13,507 bases of DNA from NCBI GenBank assembly GCA_964456445.1, contig CAYWBI010000106.1, forward strand, positions 1 to 13,507, in the 5' to 3' direction. How positions within the stretch are numbered: position 1 is the first letter of the stretch; every line of letters begins with the position of its first letter. The translations under genes and the position numbers were made by a program. Of the stretch, positions 7,189 to 13,507 are shown piece by piece. The notes under the pieces were generated by a model, which saw only the letters and a program-made list of their open reading frames with translations, was not told where the DNA came from and did not search any database. The DNA comes from CAYWBI01 sp964456445 (GTDB lineage: Bacteria > Calditrichota > Calditrichia > Calditrichales > J004).

Positions 7189-9258
7189 ATGTTCAATTTT
7201 TTCTTTTTTGCCAAAAACCAAAAGCATATCGTTCATACGGATTTTTGTTGCGCCATGGGGTTGAATATATTCTACATGGTGTTCCCCGGCAATAAGTTCT
7301 TCATGCTTAATCAGCAACAGATCAAGATCAAAATGGTTGCGCAAGTTGAGTTTCGCCAGGGTTTTACCAATAAAAATACTTGGAGCTTCAATTTCACTAA
7401 AATGATATTTATCTACAACATGCACCGATTTTTTCGCCTTCATGCTTTTAAAACTCTGCATTGCCTCACCGGACATATCACGTAAGAATACCTGGTGGTT
7501 GTAGGCTTCTATCACATCCTGCTGGCGGATAATCCCAACGATTTCCACCTGGCCGTTCCTGGTGCCGCTTACCGGTAGTTCATCCATTTCCACCATGCCG
7601 AATTGTTTCATTACCCGGTCCAGCGTATCATTTTCATGCACAATTATCACATTGGGGTTGGCGATATCCCCGGCTATTAACAGGTCTTTTAAGGTCTCAT
7701 AATCCAACAGGGTTTGACGGATTTCCTGTATGGATATGAATCCGTTTATCACTCCCTTTTGGTTTTGGACATAAAGATAATTATGTGGTGTATCGACCAC
7801 CTGGCGCAAGATATCTGTGAAACCCATCTGTTCGGGGATAAGGGAAATGGAATGTTTGGCCAACTCGGAGACTTTTAAGGAACGCAGAACATTTATTTCC
7901 CGTCCGCCAAAAATACTTATTCCACGCCGCACCAATTTTAAGGTATATATTGACTCCGCTTGTAAACGGGTGGCCAGCAGGGTTGCGATAATTGTGGTAA
8001 TCATCAAAGGCAGGATAATTTTATATTCACTTGTAAGTTCAAAGATGATCAAAATAGCTGCAATAGGGCCGTGTGTGGCAGCGCCAACCACTCCGCCCAT
8101 GGCAACCAGCGCATAGGCGCCGGGGTCTGCTGTCCAGCTTGGAAACAGCTGGTTCATAACTCCGCCAAAAAAGGCCCCGGTCATTGCCCCCAAAAAAAGC
8201 GATGGAGCGAAAATCCCCCCTGAGCCTCCGGAACCCAGGCTCATGGATGTGGCTAGCATCTTTAAAAACACAAGCGCCAGGGCAACTTTCCACACCAGGC
8301 CGCTCGCCAGGGCTTCATCCATAGAATCATATCCCACACCAAATATTTCCGGGAAATAGATACCCATTACGCCAATGGAGATACCACCGATGGCGCCTTT
8401 TATCCAATCAGGAATTTTATATTTATCAAAAAAATCCTCGGTAAAATACAAGCTTTTTATAAACGCGACGGCGACAAATCCCGCCAAAAACCCTAATGCA
8501 ACATAGTTGATTAATTCAAATGGCGACTCCATGGTATATGTCGGGACCTTGAATGCCGGAAAGTCACCGAGGAAATGCCGTGAGACCACCGTTGCCATGA
8601 CGGATGAAATGACGATAGGGCTGAATTGCGGTACGGCAAAATCACCGAGGATGATTTCTACAGAAAAAAGGGCTCCGGCAATTGGCGCGTTAAAGGCTGC
8701 GGCAATCCCCGACGCGGCGCCACAGGCCACAAAAACACGCATCCGTTTGGGGTTGACCTTTAAAAACTGTCCAAGCATCGAACCGACAGCCGAGCCAATT
8801 TGTACAACCGGGCCTTCCCGTCCAACCGATCCGCCCGAGGCAATGTACAATGCGGACGCAAAGAGTTTGGCGATAACCACGCGTGGACGGATAACCCCGT
8901 TTTTTAGGGCAATGGCCTCCATTACCTCCGGTACGCCATGCCCCTTTGCCTCGTGTGCCACATAACGGATAATCAACCCCACAACTATACCGCCAAGGGT
9001 CGGTACTGCAACCTTCCAATACCAAGGGATTGTTGCCAGTGTTTCCAGCGTAAAATCATTTTGCCAAAACAGATGCTGGAACTCTTTTATGGCAAATTGA
9101 ATAACTACGGCGCCATAACCCCCAAGCAGACCAATAAGGACGGCAACCAGGATAACAAAGGTATGCTCGGTGAGTTTTGCACGGTCGAGCCAACCAACCA
9201 TCTGTTTGGACGCATAACGTACCAAACGTTTATAAAAGGGGATTTCTGTTTCGTCCAT
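7174..9258 (-). CDS. ClC-family chloride channel/transporter with CBS pair and RCK_C domain
   Basis: An inner-membrane anion channel or exchanger of 694 residues: an N-terminal ClC membrane domain (about 30-445), two CBS domains (about 465-590), then a TrkA-C/RCK_C-like ligand-binding domain (about 605-694). Numbering coincides with E. coli ClcA. The gating glutamate is Glu148 in GREGP, and the GGIFAP filter motif and the SIYTLKLVRRG tyrosine are present. The position equivalent to selectivity-filter Ser107 is His107 (GHGVP), which I recall as common in this bacterial subfamily. The position of the proton glutamate E203 is Ile202 (LFSVEIILGDF), so strict 2:1 proton-coupled exchange cannot be assumed. 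The CBS and RCK_C domains suggest control by adenine nucleotides or another small ligand. ATG 9258 lacks a strong ribosome binding site. It ends four bases inside the convergent response regulator gene. The family is certain; channel versus exchanger is open. Confidence 0.94.
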   Translation of the reverse strand: MDETEIPFYKRLVRYASKQMVGWLDRAKLTEHTFVILVAVLIGLLGGYGAVVIQFAIKEFQHLFWQNDFTLETLATIPWYWKVAVPTLGGIVVGLIIRYVAHEAKGHGVPEVMEAIALKNGVIRPRVVIAKLFASALYIASGGSVGREGPVVQIGSAVGSMLGQFLKVNPKRMRVFVACGAASGIAAAFNAPIAGALFSVEIILGDFAVPQFSPIVISSVMATVVSRHFLGDFPAFKVPTYTMESPFELINYVALGFLAGFVAVAFIKSLYFTEDFFDKYKIPDWIKGAIGGISIGVMGIYFPEIFGVGYDSMDEALASGLVWKVALALVFLKMLATSMSLGSGGSGGIFAPSLFLGAMTGAFFGGVMNQLFPSWTADPGAYALVAMGGVVGAATHGPIAAILIIFELTSEYKIILPLMITTIIATLLATRLQAESIYTLKLVRRGISIFGGREINVLRSLKVSELAKHSISLIPEQMGFTDILRQVVDTPHNYLYVQNQKGVINGFISIQEIRQTLLDYETLKDLLIAGDIANPNVIIVHENDTLDRVMKQFGMVEMDELPVSGTRNGQVEIVGIIRQQDVIEAYNHQVFLRDMSGEAMQSFKSMKAKKSVHVVDKYHFSEIEAPSIFIGKTLAKLNLRNHFDLDLLLIKHEELIAGEHHVEYIQPHGATKIRMNDMLLVFGKKEKIEHLRKI

Positions 9259-9416
9259 GGGTTTCTTTTTGATGAAATAATTTATAAAGATAAATGCTGC
9301 AATTATTTAATCCAAACTTCAATAGACCGATATTAAAATTATTCGTTGAATAAAAACATTTTTATCCTTCGGTAATTTATAGTCCATGTATCCATGCATC
9401 TTATTAGGAACGTGCC

Positions 9417-9938
9417 ATGTCTGACTTCAAAGATACAATAAAAACCATTGCCGAGGCTTATCATAAAGACGCCCTGGCCTATTTTCTCCATTTTGAATCA
9501 TCGGAACAACGGCTTGCGCAAGCCCTGAAAACACAGCTCAGGGAAAAATATGGCAAGCAAATTTTTATGCCAAAGATCAACTGGTCCGAAGTGCATGGTA
9601 AAGATGCGGACAGCGATGCTTTTGATGAGGCAATTACCGCGTATCTTGATCAACTTGCTTACAAAAAGGAAAAGTTTGTGTTGCCCAAAAACCGCCTTAT
9701 AAACATGATTTGGAACAACGTGCGGGAAGAAGGCAAAAAAATCATCCGGGAACTNNNNNNNNNNNNNNNNNNNNNNNNNNNNNNNNNNNNNNNNNNNNNN
9801 NNNNNNNNNNNNNNNNNNNNNNNNNNNNNNNNNNNNNNNNNNNNNNNNNNNNNNATCCGGGAACTTGGACAGGGTACAATTGTTTTTTGCAAAAGTCAAA
9901 GAAGGCACTCTGTCAAAAGCCTGCACTCAGACCTTTAA
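9417..9938 (+). CDS. Hypothetical protein, interrupted by assembly gap
   Basis: I do not recognise this gene. A good ribosome binding site (AGGA at 9406-9409, seven bases before ATG) and protein-like composition support it. The 112 residues before the gap are soluble, charged and probably helical, with SEQRLAQALKTQLREKYGKQ near the middle and KNRLINMIWNNVREEGKK at the edge. There is no signal peptide or membrane segment. After 100 Ns the same frame resumes for about 24 residues, ending SLHSDL at TAA 9936-9938. The 11 bases flanking the gap on the left recur at its right edge. Collapsing them keeps the frame and gives a 136-residue protein. Its last 12 bases overlap the convergent CHAT gene. 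If the gap is real, the C-terminal part could belong to something else. Confidence 0.6.
   Translation: MSDFKDTIKTIAEAYHKDALAYFLHFESSEQRLAQALKTQLREKYGKQIFMPKINWSEVHGKDADSDAFDEAITAYLDQLAYKKEKFVLPKNRLINMIWNNVREEGKKIIREXXXXXXXXXXXXXXXXXXXXXXXXXXXXXXXXXXIRELGQGTIVFCKSQRRHSVKSLHSDL
9755..9854. other. Assembly gap (100 N), probably an unmerged contig overlap
   Basis: A run of exactly 100 N, the conventional placeholder for a gap of unknown size. ATCCGGGAACT occurs at 9744-9754, ending at the gap, and again at 9855-9865, starting at the gap. This is what two overlapping contig ends look like. True sequence length at this point may be zero. Confidence 0.9.
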
Positions 9939-12602
9939 TCTCCTCCTCCTCCACCATCTCCATAAAAGAACGTTTAAAATAACAAGGGTCAAAAGAGCCA
10001 ACGGCCAAAACAGGGATATGTAACGGATTGGCGCCGGATCGCCATATAGGTTAAAGGCGGCCCAGAAGACAGGGTGCCGGTAGTCATAACGGCCTTTATT
10101 GATTTGTGGGTCGGTCGCCACGGCCCGTTTTGCTTCGGCCAAAGCCTGTGCTTTGTTCACGGTTTTGCTTAAAAGCTTACTTAAAAAAACCGGCGCCAGA
10201 TAGGCGGAGTAACGATCGTCGATATCCCAGCCCGTTACGAGAACGGAGCGGGCCCCGGCCTGGATAAAAATGCGCGGCAACCCCACAATACCCTCGCCCT
10301 GCACAACTTTGCCCCGGCCCGTTTCACAAGCGCTAAGGGTAACCAGTTCGCACTTTAGGTTACTACGGGCGATTTCGTAGCCCATAAGCAGGCCGTCGTC
10401 GGCGCTATCCGGCGTGGCGGAAAGAAGCAATCCGCTAAAGGCGTTTTCCAGGGTATCGGCAAAGGCATGCGTGGCGAAATGCAGGATATCAAAATGACCG
10501 GCCTTGTCCATAAAGGTTTGTCGGTTGGCGTCTTTTCCCCGGAACAACGAAAGCCCCGGATAGCTTTTTTGCAGGCTTTCGGTTTCATAAGCGGCATAGA
10601 CCAACGGGCTCAGGTTCCAGCCGATCCTGTCTGCAAGCGGTGATGCTTGCTCCGGTTCCCTGTTTTGGGGCTGACTAAAAACCGCCAGGCCGGGTTTGCC
10701 CCAATGGGTTTTAGGTTTGTTTCCTAAAAAGGAAAGATAGGGACTGATACTGAAATTATATTTTTGCAGCAGTAGATCCGGCCAATAATCCGCTTTGTCC
10801 GTGGGCAGATAAGACTTCTGTATCGGACGTTGCCTGAGCAGCAGACCAAAGGACAAGCCGGCAAGCGCTTCTGATGGCATGATAACCAGGTTTTTTTTTA
10901 GGGCCATAGATTGCTCTATGGGTTCAAAAAGCCGTTGATATAACCGATAAGCGAGATCGGCGCGGAAGCGGACGCTGTCCAACCCGGTATGGTTTTGCAA
11001 CGGATGTAGCAAATCATGGGTAAGCTGGCGATAAGCGGCCTCGGAACCGTTGAGTTTGCGGATCAGTAAGTTGTCGGCCTGCACATAAACGGCAAGGGCT
11101 TCCTTCTGCTCCATCAAATAAAACAACATGCCGCTGTTTGTTTCCTCCAGCTTTGTCTGCAAACGTTTTAAGGTAAGCAACGGTATTCTGGAGGCCTGGC
11201 GAACGGTATCCGGAAGTTCCACCGTTTTTGCCAGAAAGCCAATCCGCCTGTCCTGTAGCTCCCGCCAGTGTTCAAAACCATTGGTTATGTTCCGGTTAAA
11301 CAAAATACGCTTTTGCAGCGCTTCCAACCGCTTTTGCCCCCGGACAAAAGCAGGGGTAGGCTGTTTACGGCGGTAAAAGAGGTTGGCTGCATATTCACGG
11401 GCATTGCTCCATTGCAGGTACTTAAACAGCGAATCGTAAGAAACCTTTTGACCGGCGCGTAATTTGTGATAATAACAAAGCGCCTGACGCTTATAGATGG
11501 CGTTACGGCGGGAAGAAAAAAGAACACGGAGACGGGTGGAGCCTGTTCCATCTAAGCGCTGTTTAAGGAAATTTTGGGATAAACGGTAGTTGATCAGGGC
11601 GTTGTCATAATCCGCCTTCTGATAAAAATAATCAGCAAGAAAATGGTGATAGCGCATATTGCTGCCCAGTTGTAAAGTAGAAAAACGCAGGTCTTTGATT
11701 TTATTCAAAAAGCGTCTGGCAGCGGAAAGCCTGTTCTCGGACAGCGCAATATCCGCCAGGTCTAAATAATTTAAAAAGTAATCGTAGGACTGCCCGGATT
11801 TATCGGCAAATAAAAGACCTTTATGATAGGCGGCTTTGGCCCGGGCATATTTCCTTTGCGCCTTATACATATCACCGTATTTGTTGTAGTTATAGCTAAT
11901 CTCAGTCCATGTCACTTGATTGGGTGGGCACCGCTTCAGATAGATGAGTGCGGAATCCAGTGCGATGGAAGATTTCTCATATTGTCCGCTATCCGTATAA
12001 TGTTCGCCGAGTATAAGATAAAATTCCCCCCGGGAAAAATTAGAGTTAAACCCCAACCGCCTAACTTTATCCAGGTAATTTTTACTGATTGCGTGCAGTT
12101 CGAAAAAAACATAGGTATTGGCCAGGAGATAATAAGAAAGCCAGATTTGATTTTTTAGGTTGTATTGTTGTGCCAAATGCAAAGCTTTCCGGGCATAAGT
12201 TAGAGTCTGTGACGGTTTCTCCAATTGGTAATAGGCTCCTCCAATCATGTCATATAGTCGCCACAAATGTAGGGGTTTAAAAAAATCCGGCCCCAAATTA
12301 ACCGCGGCAAGGGCATAGCTGAGTTTCATTTGAGGATTACCTAAAATCTTTGCATAGATGGCCCGCTCAAACAGATAATAACCAAAATTACGGCGGGTGG
12401 GCACTTTTAAGGTATAGTAATAACAGGAATCCAGGATGGCCTCTTCCCCTGGACTGTGGGTGGAAATAGCGGCGCCCGATTGTAGATACCAGTAGTGCCG
12501 TTTCTGTTCATAAAAAGCGCTGTCCGCTATGGTGGCAAAAAGAAGAGAGGGCAGTACAAGAAAAAGGGTAAGCAAAAGACCGGCATGTAAGCTGTTGCGC
12601 AT
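9927..12602 (-). CDS. Secreted, C-terminally membrane-anchored TPR-CHAT putative cysteine protease
   Basis: An 891-residue protein. Residues 1 to about 29 form a signal peptide (MRNSLHAGLLLTLFLVLPSL, possible cleavage after LLFA or DSA). About 100-400 are helical repeats of TPR type. About 600-855 form a CHAT domain (caspase-like clan CD peptidase fold). The catalytic dyad looks intact: His712 in LHFATHAF and Cys759 in TLSACETG. The usual ending HPVFWAAFNLYGDP follows. A final membrane helix (about 862-883) ends in RWWRRRRLKV, so by the positive-inside rule the protease should face the periplasm and the tail the cytoplasm. The ATG at 12602 has GAGG four bases upstream. The gene lies downstream, same strand, of a micropeptide gene and a membrane-anchored TPR gene, separated by a terminator-like hairpin. 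Substrate unknown. CHAT proteins are often in stress, cell-death or defence contexts, which is family knowledge and not shown here. Confidence 0.9.
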   Translation of the reverse strand: MRNSLHAGLLLTLFLVLPSLLFATIADSAFYEQKRHYWYLQSGAAISTHSPGEEAILDSCYYYTLKVPTRRNFGYYLFERAIYAKILGNPQMKLSYALAAVNLGPDFFKPLHLWRLYDMIGGAYYQLEKPSQTLTYARKALHLAQQYNLKNQIWLSYYLLANTYVFFELHAISKNYLDKVRRLGFNSNFSRGEFYLILGEHYTDSGQYEKSSIALDSALIYLKRCPPNQVTWTEISYNYNKYGDMYKAQRKYARAKAAYHKGLLFADKSGQSYDYFLNYLDLADIALSENRLSAARRFLNKIKDLRFSTLQLGSNMRYHHFLADYFYQKADYDNALINYRLSQNFLKQRLDGTGSTRLRVLFSSRRNAIYKRQALCYYHKLRAGQKVSYDSLFKYLQWSNAREYAANLFYRRKQPTPAFVRGQKRLEALQKRILFNRNITNGFEHWRELQDRRIGFLAKTVELPDTVRQASRIPLLTLKRLQTKLEETNSGMLFYLMEQKEALAVYVQADNLLIRKLNGSEAAYRQLTHDLLHPLQNHTGLDSVRFRADLAYRLYQRLFEPIEQSMALKKNLVIMPSEALAGLSFGLLLRQRPIQKSYLPTDKADYWPDLLLQKYNFSISPYLSFLGNKPKTHWGKPGLAVFSQPQNREPEQASPLADRIGWNLSPLVYAAYETESLQKSYPGLSLFRGKDANRQTFMDKAGHFDILHFATHAFADTLENAFSGLLLSATPDSADDGLLMGYEIARSNLKCELVTLSACETGRGKVVQGEGIVGLPRIFIQAGARSVLVTGWDIDDRYSAYLAPVFLSKLLSKTVNKAQALAEAKRAVATDPQINKGRYDYRHPVFWAAFNLYGDPAPIRYISLFWPLALLTLVILNVLLWRWWRRRRLKV

Positions 12603-12693
12603 AAAACCTCATGTTAGATTCAAATCTCCACAAACGCCTGGGAGCGGTTTGCCGTGTTGAACCCAATATAAGAAACAGGAAAATACGGGGTAT

Positions 12694-12719
12694 AAAAAAA
12701 GCAGGGAAAAAGCCCCTGC
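12694..12719 (-). terminator. Rho-independent terminator/attenuator between micropeptide and CHAT gene
   Basis: On the minus strand GCAGGG (12719-12714) pairs with CCCTGC (12706-12701) around a seven-base loop, followed by seven T (12700-12694). It lies 25 bases beyond the micropeptide stop and about 90 bases before the CHAT start. It is either a full stop for the upstream pair or a partial attenuator reducing CHAT expression. I found no convincing separate promoter in 12603-12690. Confidence 0.75.
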
Positions 12720-12743
12720 CTGTAAATAAAATACAAGAAACGG

Positions 12744-12839
12744 CTATTTTCTGCCGCCGCCACCATCATCGGTACCGCTACCACTACCGGCCCCCTTATC
12801 ATCTCCAAAATCCAGCGGGGTTTTATATGGGTTATACAT
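12744..12839 (-). CDS. 31-residue Gly/Asp-rich micropeptide upstream of CHAT protease
   Basis: A short gene easily missed by length cut-offs. It begins ATG at 12839 and stops at TAG (12744-12746). The product starts MYNPYKTPLDFGDD and ends TDDGGGGRK, with a Gly/Ser-alternating stretch between. It is acidic in the middle, basic at the very end, and has no signal peptide or membrane segment. A clear ribosome binding site GGAG (12846-12849) lies six bases before the ATG. It starts 28 bases after the stop of the upstream TPR gene and is followed within 25 bases by a terminator hairpin. This spacing makes translation likely. I recognise no family. By position it could be a substrate, regulator or processed signal of the CHAT peptidase; this is inference. 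Confidence 0.65.
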   Translation of the reverse strand: MYNPYKTPLDFGDDKGAGSGSGTDDGGGGRK

Positions 12840-12845
12840 GGTGTG

Positions 12846-12849
12846 CTCC
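12846..12849 (-). promoter_or_regulatory. Ribosome binding site of the micropeptide
   Basis: GGAG on the minus strand, six bases upstream of ATG 12839, in the 28-base space after the preceding gene. It is the main evidence that the 31-codon frame is translated. Confidence 0.6.
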
Positions 12850-12867
12850 ATATATTTGGTAAATATC

Positions 12868-13507
12868 TTATCTATCTGTTTTGGACATCAAATGGTTTTC
12901 TAAAGCGCGGGCCTTTGATGAGAAGGGTGTACTTCCGGGGATTTGTCTTAACATTTTTAAGGCCTGTTGCGGATGGCCGCGTAAGGAGGCAATAAGCCCG
13001 CGGTAATAAAGGCTTGCCAAGCCGTTTTTGCCTGCCAGGGTTATTTTATGTTCCGCCTCGTTTAGCAGCGTTTTCTTCTCCGTTTTGTTCACGGAATGCG
13101 CCCGCGATACGGCTTGCGCCAACGCTCCCAGACCGGAATAGAAATAGTAGTCACGGACCAGTTGCGGCGTTTCGCTTTGAGTGGAGAGCAGATGTTCGGC
13201 CTGGGCTTCAATGCCCTTCCAGTGTTTTCTGGCGCCGCTATAATCCCGAACCAGGTAGGCCGCCATACCTTGCCGAAAGGCATCGCTAAAAGAAGATGGA
13301 ACATTGCGGGGTGTTGTTTCGGCGCCCCGCTCCAAATTGCCCAGGTAGTCGGCAGGCAGGCTGTTGTCAAAGCTGATGTCCAGGACGCGATCTTGATGGT
13401 TGTTCGTGGAGCGATAGATAAAGACAGCGGTAAAAATAAACATCGCGGCTGCCAGGGCATAAAGCGGATACCTTAGCCATGATGAAAAAGGCACGGTTGC
13501 TTGTTGC
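12868..13507 (-). CDS. Membrane-anchored TPR-like protein, 5' end outside the window (possibly anti-sigma-like)
   Basis: The frame stays open to the window edge: codons for Gln-Gln-Ala-Thr precede a GTG at 13494 that has no ribosome binding site, so the true start is probably beyond 13507. Visible order: a single membrane helix (about LRYPLYALAAAMFIFTAVFIY), a roughly 50-residue linker, then TPR-like helices including FRQGMAAYLVRDYSGARKHW and, near the end, LYYRGLIASLRGHPQQALKMLRQI. By the positive-inside rule the short basic N-terminal side is cytoplasmic and the TPR part extracytoplasmic, the same compartment as the CHAT domain. A cytoplasmic domain ahead of a single helix with distal TPRs resembles anti-sigma or scaffold proteins encoded beside ECF sigma factors. 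That is a guess without the N-terminus. First visible gene of the CHAT cluster, 28 bases before the micropeptide. Confidence 0.75.
   Translation of the reverse strand, partial: QQATVPFSSWLRYPLYALAAAMFIFTAVFIYRSTNNHQDRVLDISFDNSLPADYLGNLERGAETTPRNVPSSFSDAFRQGMAAYLVRDYSGARKHWKGIEAQAEHLLSTQSETPQLVRDYYFYSGLGALAQAVSRAHSVNKTEKKTLLNEAEHKITLAGKNGLASLYYRGLIASLRGHPQQALKMLRQIPGSTPFSSKARALENHLMSKTDR

Noticed and set aside
8507..8965. 152-codon plus-strand frame antisense to the ClC gene
   Set aside because: Shadow of a well-conserved membrane domain on the other strand.
9350..9365. ATAAAAA-CA-TTTTTAT inverted repeat between the ClC gene and the orphan gene
   Set aside because: AT-only 7-bp palindrome in an AT-rich spacer; expected by chance and not in a clear operator or terminator position.
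9927..12602. CRISPR-linked TPR-CHAT (type III-E craspase)
   Set aside because: No repeats, cas genes or gRAMP nearby, and the protein has a signal peptide and tail anchor, placing it outside the cytoplasm.
12620..12862. Plus-strand 83-codon and minus-strand 62-codon frames around the micropeptide
   Set aside because: They run through the terminator hairpin and lack ribosome binding sites; the 31-codon frame at 12744-12839 has the ribosome binding site and fits the operon spacing.

Overview
The window looks like a chromosomal piece of a Gram-negative-type bacterium, GC roughly in the mid-to-high 40s, taken from a draft or metagenome assembly (it contains a run of exactly 100 Ns). Clear Shine-Dalgarno sequences (AAGGA, GGAG, AGGA) argue against typical Bacteroidota. 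The gene mix (REC-PATAN-Roadblock regulator, membrane-anchored TPR-CHAT protein, REP-like palindromes) fits something like Calditrichota or another FCB-neighbour lineage. That placement is inference from flavour, not from a marker gene.

Layout. Positions 1-560 carry no confident gene. A cluster of three hairpin-forming palindromes (51-220) resembles REP/RAYT-associated repeats, followed by about 340 bases of non-coding or decayed sequence. A zinc-less MDR-family oxidoreductase is on the minus strand (561-1583). It diverges, across overlapping candidate promoters, from a plus-strand unit uvrB-purD-cdsA (1810-5932: nucleotide excision repair, purine synthesis, phospholipid synthesis), which ends in a good rho-independent terminator at 5958-5985. 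Next is a plus-strand response regulator with a PATAN and a Roadblock-like domain (6065-7177). Its stop codon overlaps that of a convergent ClC-family anion transporter with CBS and RCK_C regulatory domains (7174-9258).

The right third is the accessory-looking part. A plus-strand orphan gene (9417-9938) is interrupted by the assembly gap, and the flanks suggest that gap is artificial. On the minus strand, read 5'->3' from the right edge, come a 5'-truncated membrane-anchored TPR protein (13507-12868), an overlooked 31-residue Gly/Asp-rich microprotein with a good ribosome binding site (12839-12744), a terminator or attenuator (12719-12694), and an 891-residue secreted, tail-anchored TPR-CHAT putative protease with an intact His/Cys dyad (12602-9927). 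The order TPR anchor, micropeptide, attenuator, CHAT protease is the best candidate for an undescribed system. The micropeptide could be a substrate, activator or inhibitor of the CHAT peptidase, but this is inference from position only.
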